Notes: generated by a model from the letters alone, not told the origin. A stretch of 45,577 nucleotides of DNA from Candidatus Nitrosopelagicus sp. (GCA_028344155.1 JAOMAI010000006.1:1-45577); one strand, 5' to 3'. Counted from the first letter of the stretch, positions 35,936-45,138 are shown. Numbers and translations are program-made.

Positions 35936-37027
35936 ATGGAAAAACGAATTGTATTTCATGTTGATTTTGACTATTTTTATGCACAGTGTGAAGAAATTAG
36001 AGATTCTAAAATAAAAGGAAAATGTGTTGCAGTTTGTATATTTTCAGATAGAGGAGGAGATAGCGGTGCCATAGCTACTGCAAATTACAATGCAAGAAAG
36101 TTTGGAGTAAAATCAGGCATACCAATCATGCTTGCAAAAAATAAATTAAAAGAAGAAGATGCAATATTTTTGCCAGCAGATTTTGATTATTATTCGGACA
36201 TGTCATCAAAGGGAATGGAAATAATTGAAAAGTATGCAGATGTGTTTGAGTATGTAGGTAGAGATGAAGCATATCTAGACGTTACAAAAAAAACTGAAAT
36301 AGATTTTCATAATGCAGAGCATTTAGCACAACAATTAAAAAATGAAATAAGAAATAAGCTAAAACTCACATGTTCTGTTGGAATTACGCCAAATAAATTA
36401 CTGTCAAAAATTGCTTCTGATTATAAAAAACCTGATGGATTGACAACTATAAAACCAGAACAAGTTGAGGAGTTTTTATCACCACTTAAAATTAGAGAAA
36501 TTCCAGGAATAGGTAAAAAAACAGAAGAGGTCTTTACGCAAATGAATGTTCATACAATTGAAGAATTAAGAGAAATTGACATTTTTGATTTAAACAAAAT
36601 TTTTGGAAGAAAAACTGGAGGATACATTTTTAATTCTGCAAAAGGTATAGATGCAGAAATAGTCAAAGAAAGAGCTCCAACAATTCAGTTTAGTAAAATT
36701 ATCACTTTAAAGAAAAATTCTAAAGAACTAGAATTTCTACGAGAAAACGTAATAGAGTTATGTGTACAATTAAACAAGATAGCAATTGAGAATAACAAAA
36801 TGTACCGCTCAATTGGGATTCAATTTGTAAATGAAGATTTATCAACAAAAACTAAATCAAGAATGCTAAAAAATCCAGTAAGTAATGAAAACGAACTGAA
36901 AAAAGCTACAGTCCAATTATTAGAAGAAGCATTAGTTGAACAAGTTATGTTAGTTAGAAGAGTTGGAGTTAGAATTTCAGAATTTTCAGACGTTGAAGGT
37001 CAAAGTAGCATTACAAATTATTTTTAG
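35936..37027 (+). CDS. dinB: Y-family DNA polymerase IV with C-terminal PIP box
   Basis: VFHVDFDYFYAQCEEI, YVGRDEAYLDVT, LTCSVGITPNKLLSKIASDYKKPDGLT, REIPGIGKKTEEVF; C-terminus QSSITNYF. Confidence 0.95.
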   Translation: MEKRIVFHVDFDYFYAQCEEIRDSKIKGKCVAVCIFSDRGGDSGAIATANYNARKFGVKSGIPIMLAKNKLKEEDAIFLPADFDYYSDMSSKGMEIIEKYADVFEYVGRDEAYLDVTKKTEIDFHNAEHLAQQLKNEIRNKLKLTCSVGITPNKLLSKIASDYKKPDGLTTIKPEQVEEFLSPLKIREIPGIGKKTEEVFTQMNVHTIEELREIDIFDLNKIFGRKTGGYIFNSAKGIDAEIVKERAPTIQFSKIITLKKNSKELEFLRENVIELCVQLNKIAIENNKMYRSIGIQFVNEDLSTKTKSRMLKNPVSNENELKKATVQLLEEALVEQVMLVRRVGVRISEFSDVEGQSSITNYF

Positions 37028-37949
37028 ATGTATCTTCAGATTCTAATTTCTTGAGTCTTTTTGTTTCAACTGCTGTAACAACTAATAAAAATATGAATAA
37101 CCAAGGAAGGAACATTATTTCTCCAGCTACAGAATGAAATTCTTCCCAAGCTTCAGGATCAGTAGTTACTTTTAGTGCGTAAACAGATAATGAAAATATT
37201 CGGATCATATTTACAAAAATAGTTCCAAGAATACCTAAAACAAAATAAATGATCTTACGATTCCGAGGAATTCTCATTTTTATGAGAAATGCCATCATTA
37301 CTAGTGAATAGATGATTATACTATGCACTCCTGCAGATGGCCAGAAGACTTGTAATGCAAATGGACCAAAGTCACCATTAAGGAACATCAGATTATCACG
37401 TGCAGTTGCAACGCCAAGATCAAGTACAGTAATTACCCAAACGTTGGCTTGCACAAAATACGGTACAATGTATTGTAATGGTCCAAGGGTATCATAAGGA
37501 AAGAAAGAATCTAATGCCAGAATTATGGCATTACCAGCTAAAAATATTGGGCCAGCAGGTCCTATTCTAATCCATTTTCGTCCAAATAGAATTGCAAGAG
37601 ACGCGGTGACAAAAATTGCCATTACTGTGAAATCAAATAACCATTCCCAAGAATATTCTAAGACACCAAAAACATCGACTAAACTCATTATGTAATCTCT
37701 AACACCGAATTGTAGAGATACGAAGTATGTTATTGTGAGTGCAATTAACGGAATGCAGTAAAAGAAACGCTTTTTTGGAATTACAAATTTTAACCCAATT
37801 AATTCTGCTGCAATGAATGCGGCTGCAAAAAGAAATCCACCTCTACCTTGATTCCAGCTAAGACTAAAGCTATCAGGATATATCGCCATTGTGAATAGGA
37901 TTGGAGATAAAACAAGAAGAATTGCTATAAACACACTTTTGTTTTCCAT
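37011..37949 (-). CDS. Archaeosortase/exosortase-family membrane protein (thaumarchaeosortase-like)
   Basis: Multi-TM; QVFWPSAGVHSIIIYSLVMMAFL...GTIFVNMIRIFSLSVYALKVTTDPEAWEEFHSVAGEIMFLPWLFIF; Arg and His in the expected exosortase context, Ser at the Cys position. ATG 37949 preferred over the track start, which lies inside the upstream gene. Confidence 0.82.
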   Translation of the reverse strand: MENKSVFIAILLVLSPILFTMAIYPDSFSLSWNQGRGGFLFAAAFIAAELIGLKFVIPKKRFFYCIPLIALTITYFVSLQFGVRDYIMSLVDVFGVLEYSWEWLFDFTVMAIFVTASLAILFGRKWIRIGPAGPIFLAGNAIILALDSFFPYDTLGPLQYIVPYFVQANVWVITVLDLGVATARDNLMFLNGDFGPFALQVFWPSAGVHSIIIYSLVMMAFLIKMRIPRNRKIIYFVLGILGTIFVNMIRIFSLSVYALKVTTDPEAWEEFHSVAGEIMFLPWLFIFLLVVTAVETKRLKKLESEDTSKNNL

Positions 37950-37987
37950 TGAGTGTCGTTTGAAGTCTCTCAATAAATATGCAAATA

Positions 37988-39145
37988 TTAGAAAAAATCC
38001 GACATGTTGGTTTGAGCTACAAGTTTGAGCATATTTCCATGAGCAAGCCATTCATTTTTACTAATACTCATTCGTTTTGTTGCAAGACCGATTGCTTCAT
38101 TTAATGAATTTGTTTCTTGAGGAGTTTTTTTCATTGCTTCCCTCACCCCTTCACGAACCTGCCAAACACCAACAGGTACAGCATATTCAGGTTGAATTTC
38201 TCTAAATATCATAACACCTGATTGTCTTTTGATTTTTTGTAGGTACTCGGTTACTGCCAATTTACCTGCAAAATATGCACCTGCAATAGACGGAGTATGA
38301 TCAATTCCTTTTGCATTTTCATAATCATTTCCAAATCCTATTGAATTTTTATCATGCCATGCTTCTTGCATTTCAAAAATCCATCTATGAGGGAATAATA
38401 TTACAGAAAATAAATTTCCAAGATGATCAAAGTTAAAGACATGATATGTGTCAATTATATCAAAATCAAGTATGTTATGCATTAAATCATTAGATATTAT
38501 TTGATCTGTTGCAGTGATACTCCATTTTGTTGGAACTAGTTTTCGGTTTTTACCAAACATTCCAATACTGAAACATTTTTGAATTTTGGATATTTCAATT
38601 CCAGAATTATAAAGTTTCATCACTGCATCTTCAGCTTTTAGATCAGTGTCATAGTATGCATTTTCTATTGGTTTGATAGAAGAATTTGGCGAAAATTTTG
38701 CAGTCTTTATTTCACCGAGAGGGCCAAATGGCGCATTTTGGCCATCAAGAGATGGAATTGGTGTAGGTTTTTTCAGGAACTCTATTTCAGAATCAATAGA
38801 ACCTGATGACATTGCTAATTCATGAAGACTTTCAATAAAACGACCACTGGTCTCTTCAATTCCTGTTTTTTGTATTCCACGTACAAGATTTAATCGATAA
38901 TTGACAATTTCTTCAAGGCTTTTTCCAAGCCATCTTTCGGGCGAATCTAAGAGTGTAGTATCTCCGTGGATTGGAGGTAACATTGGCCCAATACCAACTT
39001 TGGGGTATCCATATGAACCTACAAAAACTGAAGGAGGGCTAGAACCCTGTATTTCATTAGAAGAGAAAAGATTTGCATACTTTGAAAGATATTCATGCCA
39101 GTTTTGTTCAATACCTTTTCTAATATCAGAACCTGTTCTAGACAT
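37988..39145 (-). CDS. Archaeal DNA repair protein, Nre family, with C-terminal PIP box
   Basis: SSPPSVFVGSYGYPKVGIGPMLPPIHGDTTLLDSPERWLGKSLEEIVNYRLNLVRG; C-terminus QTNMSDFF. Confidence 0.85.
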   Translation of the reverse strand: MSRTGSDIRKGIEQNWHEYLSKYANLFSSNEIQGSSPPSVFVGSYGYPKVGIGPMLPPIHGDTTLLDSPERWLGKSLEEIVNYRLNLVRGIQKTGIEETSGRFIESLHELAMSSGSIDSEIEFLKKPTPIPSLDGQNAPFGPLGEIKTAKFSPNSSIKPIENAYYDTDLKAEDAVMKLYNSGIEISKIQKCFSIGMFGKNRKLVPTKWSITATDQIISNDLMHNILDFDIIDTYHVFNFDHLGNLFSVILFPHRWIFEMQEAWHDKNSIGFGNDYENAKGIDHTPSIAGAYFAGKLAVTEYLQKIKRQSGVMIFREIQPEYAVPVGVWQVREGVREAMKKTPQETNSLNEAIGLATKRMSISKNEWLAHGNMLKLVAQTNMSDFF

Positions 39146-39235
39146 ACATTTTACAGAAGTTTATGAATAATAAATAATTCATCTAGTAAAAAATTGACAC
39201 AAAGTTAAAGAGAACAGAGAATACAATAAATTGAA

Positions 39236-40156
39236 ATGAAGAATAAAAGAATTATTTCATTTTTACCTAGCGCAACAGAGTTAATTTATGAATTAGGAGC
39301 ACAAGAAAAATTATTTGGTGTAACACATGAGTGTAATTTCCCAAGTGATGCCTCAAACAAACCTAGAGTGATAGAGAGTGTTTTTGAACCAGAAAATATG
39401 TCGAGTCAAGAAATTGATGAGAAAATTTGTAGTCTTTCAGAGAAAGGAGAAGATATTTACAAGTTAGTAGTACAAAACGTATCTAATGCAAAACCAGATC
39501 TAATTATTTCACAAGAAATTTGTGAGGTTTGTTCAGCATACACCAATCAAGTAAAAAATGCAATTGAAATTCTGGATGAGAAACCAGAAATTTATTCAAT
39601 GAGCCCTCATGATGTACAAGGCATTTTAAAATGTGTAAAAGATATTGCAGAAAAAATTGATGAAGTTCAAAGAGGTGAGGAAATTGTTAATTCACTTAAT
39701 TCACGAATAAATAAAATCAAAAATGTAGAAATTGAAAACAGACCTAGAGTCTTAGGAATAGAATGGATAAAGCCATTTTTTACATCTGGACACTGGGTTC
39801 CAGAAATGATTGAATTTTCAGGAGGTATTAACATGATAACAAAAACTGGAGAACATTCAAGAAAAATGGAAATTGAAGAAATTGTAAAGGCAGATCCGGA
39901 TGTGTTAATCTTGATGCCATGTGGTTTTGATGTTAAAAGAACAGTTTCAGAGTATGAAAAATATCTTAGAAACGATTCAAAATGGAATCAGTTAAGAGCT
40001 GTTAAAGAAAAGAAAGTTTTTGCAGTTGATGCGAATTCATTTTTTAGCAAACCAAGCATTAGAGTAGTAAATGGTATTGAAATTTTAGCAAAAATTTTAC
40101 ACCCACAAATATTCACAAATTTCGAGGTACCAAATAATTCATTTTTAAAAATATAG
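39236..40156 (+). CDS. Cobalamin/metal-type periplasmic-binding-fold protein (BtuF-like)
   Basis: RIISFLPSATELIYELGAQEKLFGVTHECNFPSDA, ALGAQ-like fold, VLGIEWIKPFFTSGHWVPEMIEFSGG; no evident signal peptide. Confidence 0.83.
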   Translation: MKNKRIISFLPSATELIYELGAQEKLFGVTHECNFPSDASNKPRVIESVFEPENMSSQEIDEKICSLSEKGEDIYKLVVQNVSNAKPDLIISQEICEVCSAYTNQVKNAIEILDEKPEIYSMSPHDVQGILKCVKDIAEKIDEVQRGEEIVNSLNSRINKIKNVEIENRPRVLGIEWIKPFFTSGHWVPEMIEFSGGINMITKTGEHSRKMEIEEIVKADPDVLILMPCGFDVKRTVSEYEKYLRNDSKWNQLRAVKEKKVFAVDANSFFSKPSIRVVNGIEILAKILHPQIFTNFEVPNNSFLKI

Positions 40157-40168
40157 AAAGAACTTCTA

Positions 40169-40249
40169 TTATTGATCGTCTGTCTCATCTAATTCGTCAG
40201 CATCATATGCCCGTTTAGATGGACGAGTTGGAACGAAGAATCGTGACAT
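40169..40249 (-). CDS. Possible 26-aa small protein
   Basis: MSRFFVPTRPSKRAYDADELDETDDQ*; basic N-half, acidic C-half; absent from ORF track. Confidence 0.35.
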   Translation of the reverse strand: MSRFFVPTRPSKRAYDADELDETDDQ

Positions 40250-40328
40250 AGTAATGTATTACAATTTGAAAAGTAATTTTAGTGGGTTGTAAAAAATTGT
40301 CTTTTTACATCAACAAAATTGAACTAGG

Positions 40329-40805
40329 TTAGAGATTCACTTTACACTCTCGTGAGAGAGACTTTGAAGTGATAAAAATTACGATTCCAAGAATTCCAAT
40401 AGATGTTAAGCGAATTGGAATTTCATAAATTGTTAGAAATGAGCTTGTAATACTTCCAATAGTTCCAAAGGTTGCAATAACTGAAAATGCAATGGGTCCA
40501 CAAGAACAGGCACCTGCAGATGCCCCAATAATAGTTCCAACAATACTTGAACCTATTTTTCTAGTTTCTTTGATTAGTTTAACACGATAAATATTCATCG
40601 ATACTGCAAGAGATGAAAGAAATGATAAAGTTACAATTAGAGAAAAACTCAATGTGGTTTCAGGATATACCGAAAATACTAAAAATGGTTCAAGAAATAA
40701 AAATTCTGAAATTATAATTAAAGGAATGAATAGTAAGGAAAAAATTCCAACTGCAATTAAAATGTAAGAAGGTTTTGAATAAATAATTCCAAAAATATTA
40801 TTCAA
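40329..40805 (-). CDS. Four-TM membrane protein with CSCG motif
   Basis: ...SSIVGTIIGASAGACSCGPIAFSVIATFGTIGSITSSFLTIYEIPIRL...; immediately downstream of a DsbA-like gene. Confidence 0.78.
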   Translation of the reverse strand: MNNIFGIIYSKPSYILIAVGIFSLLFIPLIIISEFLFLEPFLVFSVYPETTLSFSLIVTLSFLSSLAVSMNIYRVKLIKETRKIGSSIVGTIIGASAGACSCGPIAFSVIATFGTIGSITSSFLTIYEIPIRLTSIGILGIVIFITSKSLSRECKVNL

Positions 40806-40806
40806 T

Positions 40807-41487
40807 TTAGATTAATGAATCAATTAGATTTTCAAATGTAGAGTATGGATGAGCGCCTACAACTCTTTGTGACTCTCCAGATAATGTATTTACAATCATG
40901 AATGTAGGAGTACTGTTTGCTCCAAATTCAGTAACAGCCACTTGTTTGTTGTAATTAACTCTAGCATAATGATCATCAGTGGTCATACACTTGTCAAACT
41001 GTTCAATATCCAAACCTAAGTTAAATGCAAAAGCTTGTAATCGGGTAGCGCTGGCCCAACCACCATCTATTTCATCTTCTTGGTATGTGAAAAGCATTGA
41101 ATGATATTCCCAATATTTTCCTTGATCATCTGCACAGTATGTTGCTTCAGAAGCAGGGATTGAATCAAAACCTAGAAATGGCATGTCTACAAAAACTAGA
41201 TTTGCTTTTCCAGTGTTAATATAATTTTCAATAATTTGGGGTCGAGTTTCTTCAAACCAAAGTTTACACATGTGGCATTGGTAATCACCAACTTCAATGA
41301 TTGTTACAGTTGCAGTTTTAGAACCTAATACAGGGGCTTGTTTTAGTTCAAGTGTTTTAAATTCATCCTCAGTAGTGGAAGTCCGTGGTGTATCAAAGTC
41401 AGACATGTATGATGTGGCAAATGTTACAAGTATTACAAATAACACTACAGCTGCACCAGCAACTGCAATTTTCTTTGTGTCCACCAT
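40807..41487 (-). CDS. Membrane-anchored DsbA-family thioredoxin-fold protein
   Basis: TVTIIEVGDYQCHMCKLWFEETRPQIIENYINTGKANLVFVDMPFLG; CHMC active site; N-terminal TM; cis-Pro region NSTPTFMIV. Confidence 0.9.
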   Translation of the reverse strand: MVDTKKIAVAGAAVVLFVILVTFATSYMSDFDTPRTSTTEDEFKTLELKQAPVLGSKTATVTIIEVGDYQCHMCKLWFEETRPQIIENYINTGKANLVFVDMPFLGFDSIPASEATYCADDQGKYWEYHSMLFTYQEDEIDGGWASATRLQAFAFNLGLDIEQFDKCMTTDDHYARVNYNKQVAVTEFGANSTPTFMIVNTLSGESQRVVGAHPYSTFENLIDSLI

Positions 41488-41541
41488 GAATTTTAGAAGA
41501 GGAATTTAATTAAAAAACCTTGCATTGTCTCTAAGATTATA

Positions 41542-41667
41542 TTATTTGCGCCTGAACAGACTCATGATTTTTTGGGCGACGGAATCAATAGGGCAAGAGC
41601 TACATGAGACTTCAGAGTTTTCAGCCTCAATTTGTTCATCCATATCATTTTGTTTTTTTTCATCCAT
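41542..41667 (-). CDS. Small CxxC protein, 41 aa, absent from ORF track
   Basis: MDEKKQNDMDEQIEAENSEVSCSSCPIDSVAQKIMSLFRRK*; CSSCP motif. Confidence 0.5.
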   Translation of the reverse strand: MDEKKQNDMDEQIEAENSEVSCSSCPIDSVAQKIMSLFRRK

Positions 41668-41844
41668 ACGCTCATAAATCAAAAATAGGTTATAAACAAT
41701 TTGACAGATTTTACAATTACACTATTCACCATAGGAATCAATTAATTCTAAGCATGGGTTTATTAGACGATCGAATTGAGTCAGATTAGAAATAATGATA
41801 GATTAGGTTCGCTTTCTCTGTCATTGCTTTAGACAGAAAAAAAA

Positions 41845-43200
41845 ATGAACACATTTGATGAATTAAAAATAAATGAAGACATAATGAGATCCATTAAGGA
41901 GCTCGGATTTACCAAACCTTTTCCAATACAAGCACAAGCAATACCTGAACTTTTACAAGGAAACGATGTAATTGGTCAAGCACACACAGGAACAGGAAAG
42001 ACAGCAACATTCGGAATACCAATGTTACAAAACATCATTCATGGTGGAGGAATTCAAGGACTAGTTATCGCTCCAACAAGAGAATTGGCAATGCAGATTA
42101 CTGAAGAGATTAAAAAAGTTGGAAAATATACCAAAATCAAGGTAGTAACTGTTTATGGAGGACAAGGAATTGGAATCCAATTAGATGCACTACGTAGAAA
42201 ACCAGAGATAGTAGTTGCAACACCTGGAAGATTAATTGATCATTTGGATAATGGTTCAATCAGAACTAATGATATCAAGCATGTAGTGTTAGATGAAGCA
42301 GATGTAATGCTGGATATGGGATTCATAGAAGATATTGAGTACGTCTTACAAAAAGTTCCAGGAAATAGAATTACGTCATTATTTTCAGCAACAATGCCAC
42401 CTGAAATTCTTAGACTTGCAGATAAATATCTAAACAACCCAAAAAATATCCTAATTGATTCAGATGATTTAAGTGGAGAGGGAATTGATCAATCATTTTT
42501 AGTAATTAAGGATAGAGAGAAACACAAGTACCTTACAGATTTTATTAATCAGAACAGAGGTCAAGTCATAGTATTTTGTTCAACAAAGATTAGGACAAGA
42601 AATGTTGCAAGAGATTTACAAAAATCCAGATACAAAGTAGTTGCAATTGAAGGAGACATGTCACAGAACAAACGTGAGTATTCAATGATGAAGTTTAGAA
42701 AAAATCAAGCAGACATATTGGTTGCAACAGATGTTGCAGCAAGAGGAATAGATGTTCCTAGAGTAGGCTTAGTAGTAAATTATGATGTTCCAAATCAAGA
42801 TATGGTTTATTTCCATAGAATTGGTCGTACAGCAAGAGCAGGAGCAAAAGGAAGAGCAATTACATTAGTATCATACTCATCAATTGCCGATTGGAAATTT
42901 ATTAAAAAACAGATCAAATCAGATTTAACTGATCTAAATAAAAAGATGGGAATTGAAGTTCATATTCCAGACCCATTGAAACGTGATGTAGGACGACGCA
43001 TAGCACAACCAATGCGTTCAGGATATGGACGTAGACCAAGTTATGGTGGAAGAAGTAGACCAAGTTATGGTGGGGGTGGAAGATCAAGTTATGGTGGTGG
43101 ACGCAGTAGAGACGGACCTGCAAGAGACCAATACAAAAGAAGAAGCAGTACACGTTCATCATATGGAAGACAGAGTAGAGATACAAAGAAAAAGTGGTAG
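41845..43200 (+). CDS. DEAD-box RNA helicase with Arg/Gly/Tyr/Ser-rich tail
   Basis: AHTGTGKTATFGIPML, VVLDEADVMLDMGF, LFSATMP, HRIGRTARAG; tail GYGRRPSYGGRSRPSYGGGGRSSYGGGRSRDG. Confidence 0.95.
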   Translation: MNTFDELKINEDIMRSIKELGFTKPFPIQAQAIPELLQGNDVIGQAHTGTGKTATFGIPMLQNIIHGGGIQGLVIAPTRELAMQITEEIKKVGKYTKIKVVTVYGGQGIGIQLDALRRKPEIVVATPGRLIDHLDNGSIRTNDIKHVVLDEADVMLDMGFIEDIEYVLQKVPGNRITSLFSATMPPEILRLADKYLNNPKNILIDSDDLSGEGIDQSFLVIKDREKHKYLTDFINQNRGQVIVFCSTKIRTRNVARDLQKSRYKVVAIEGDMSQNKREYSMMKFRKNQADILVATDVAARGIDVPRVGLVVNYDVPNQDMVYFHRIGRTARAGAKGRAITLVSYSSIADWKFIKKQIKSDLTDLNKKMGIEVHIPDPLKRDVGRRIAQPMRSGYGRRPSYGGRSRPSYGGGGRSSYGGGRSRDGPARDQYKRRSSTRSSYGRQSRDTKKKW

Positions 43201-43245
43201 TTTAACACTTAAAGACAAGGATTATTTAGAAAAGTGTAAGAAAAA

Positions 43246-43482
43246 ATGCATATCGGATTTGTTTTATTGAATTGTGATTTAGGTGCTGAAGAGTATATTT
43301 TAGAAGAATTACAACAAGTAGATGAAATAAAAAATGCATATGTTACATTTGGTGCATATGACATAATAGCAGAAATTCATGCAGATACACAAGAAGAATT
43401 CGAAAAGACAGTTTCATTACGAATTAGACAGTTATCCAGAGTGGTTAGCACAATGACACTAAATGTCATTAAGGGCGAATGA
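43246..43482 (+). CDS. Stand-alone Lrp/AsnC ligand-binding (RAM) domain protein
   Basis: GFVLLNCDLGAEEYILEELQQVDEIKNAYVTFGAYDIIAEIHADTQEEFEKTVSLRIRQLSRVVSTMTLNVIKGE; no HTH. Confidence 0.88.
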   Translation: MHIGFVLLNCDLGAEEYILEELQQVDEIKNAYVTFGAYDIIAEIHADTQEEFEKTVSLRIRQLSRVVSTMTLNVIKGE

Positions 43483-43509
43483 CACTTATACGAAAAAAAA
43501 AGTGAAACT

Positions 43510-43800
43510 GTGTTGCAGCAAATTGAATATTCTGGAACAGTGTGGGCACTAAGTCACAATGACCCAGAACCACTAATTGAACATAGCATAAAAAAATTAC
43601 AGGATTATGGTATTAAAAAAGAAGATATCAGAATAGTTGATGCACCAGATGATCCGAAAGTCGGTCAGGTTGTGGTAGAGATATGGCCACATGAGTTAGT
43701 TATTGCAAGAATACGAACAGTCAGAGGAGAATCTTTTATCAGCGGAACAGAACTTAACATAGAATTAAAATCAGATGAAGCAGGAAAGTATATCGATTAG
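43510..43800 (+). CDS. Hypothetical protein, 96 aa
   Basis: (M)LQQIEYSGTVWALSHNDPEPLIEHSIKKLQDYGIKKEDIRIVDAPDDPKVGQVVVEIWPHELVIARIRTVRGESFISGTELNIELKSDEAGKYID; GTG start. Confidence 0.7.
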   Translation: MLQQIEYSGTVWALSHNDPEPLIEHSIKKLQDYGIKKEDIRIVDAPDDPKVGQVVVEIWPHELVIARIRTVRGESFISGTELNIELKSDEAGKYID

Positions 43801-43803
43801 TAA

Positions 43804-44310
43804 TTGAAAAAACGTAAGGCAAAAAAATCTAAAAGTAAATTCCCAATTATCATAATAGGCGCAATCTTAATAGGAATTGTTGTCTTTTACTTCTATTCAG
43901 CAGATCAGGCAAAAATTCGGGGGTTTGCATTTGGAAATGAGATTCAATCACTTCAAGAAGAAATCCAAAATGAGCAAGGATTATTCATTTCAAGTATAGC
44001 AAAATGGAATGAGAATACAATAACGGATGTAGAAATGATTAGAATTGGAGAAAAGCATATTGAAACATTCAATGAATTATTAGACAAATACGATGAATTA
44101 CAACCACCAGATGCCTTCTCAAGATCCGTAAAACTACTAAAATTATCTTTAGAGTATCAAATTGAATCACATGAACACCGTTTAGGCTGGATTAAAAATG
44201 GAGATGAACTAGAATTAGTCAGATCTCAAGAATTAACACAATTATCATTTGAAGCAGAACAAGCAGGATTAAAATCATTTAACGATGCAAAATCAGGAAT
44301 AGAACAGTAA
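43804..44310 (+). CDS. Membrane-anchored hypothetical protein
   Basis: MKKRKAKKSKSKFPIIIIGAILIGIVVFYFYSADQAK...; TTG start; single N-terminal TM. Confidence 0.72.
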   Translation: MKKRKAKKSKSKFPIIIIGAILIGIVVFYFYSADQAKIRGFAFGNEIQSLQEEIQNEQGLFISSIAKWNENTITDVEMIRIGEKHIETFNELLDKYDELQPPDAFSRSVKLLKLSLEYQIESHEHRLGWIKNGDELELVRSQELTQLSFEAEQAGLKSFNDAKSGIEQ

Positions 44311-44341
44311 ATGTTTAAGCGTTTAAAATCATAGTATTTTT

Positions 44342-45106
44342 ATGAAAAAATTAATATTTTTAATTCCATTATTGTTTTTGATACAACCAGCATTTGGAGA
44401 TATAGTTGTTGAAAATGATCAAACATACATTGGAAATGACGGTATAATGCACATTGTAGGCGAAATTAAAAATGATTCAAAATCACCAGTGAATAAAATA
44501 AAAATTATAGCCACACTAATTGATGGAGATGGGAAAGTACTAGATACAATAAATGGAAAAATCATGTCAAATATAATAATGCCAGGAATGAAAGGTAGTT
44601 TCGATATCATTACAAATGAAAAAAATATTGATAGTGTTTTAGATTATAATTTAGGATTTGAATACAAACTTGCAGCCCCAAAAAATCAAGTAATTGAAAT
44701 TGTTTCATCAGAAATGAAGAGAGACCAATTAAATAATTTAATAATTTCAGGAACTATTGAAAATAATGGAGAGATTACGGCCAACATGATAAACGTAGTT
44801 GCAACGTTATATGACAGAGATGGAAAAGTGTTAACAGTTTCAAAAATTCAAACACAGCCAGATTTTTTAAGAGCTGGTGAAGAAAGTTACTTCTTGGTTC
44901 CAATTTATGAGAAAAATCAATCAATGAATGTAGCCGATTATACTATAATTGCAGAATCAGACGAATATGCAGCAGTTCCAGAATTTCCATTAGGTTCAGG
45001 CGCACTGTTAATAATTTCAGTGTCATCATATGTCATTTTTTCAAGAAATCCTGAAAGAATCACTAATGCCCTTGGTAGATGTTCAAAAATTTTAGCTCGA
45101 CAATAA
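44342..45106 (+). CDS. Secreted FxLYD-like protein with PEF-CTERM-type C-terminus
   Basis: Signal peptide MKKLIFLIPLLFLIQPAFGD; two similar beta domains (DGIMHIVGEIKNDS.. and NLIISGTIENNGEITANMINVVATLYDRDGKVL); C-term AVPEFPLGSGALLIISVSSYVIFSRNPERITNALGR. Confidence 0.82.
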   Translation: MKKLIFLIPLLFLIQPAFGDIVVENDQTYIGNDGIMHIVGEIKNDSKSPVNKIKIIATLIDGDGKVLDTINGKIMSNIIMPGMKGSFDIITNEKNIDSVLDYNLGFEYKLAAPKNQVIEIVSSEMKRDQLNNLIISGTIENNGEITANMINVVATLYDRDGKVLTVSKIQTQPDFLRAGEESYFLVPIYEKNQSMNVADYTIIAESDEYAAVPEFPLGSGALLIISVSSYVIFSRNPERITNALGRCSKILARQ

Positions 45107-45138
45107 TTCTTATACATACATACAAACAAGAATGTTAA

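Noticed and set aside
37950-38051. Track start of the archaeosortase ORF at 38051
   Set aside because: N-terminal extension lies inside the Nre gene; ATG 37949 gives a normal membrane-protein start.
42914-43270. ORFs 42914..43186 (-) and 43025..43270 (+)
   Set aside because: Shadow frames of the repetitive helicase tail; His/Tyr or Val/Asp repeat products.
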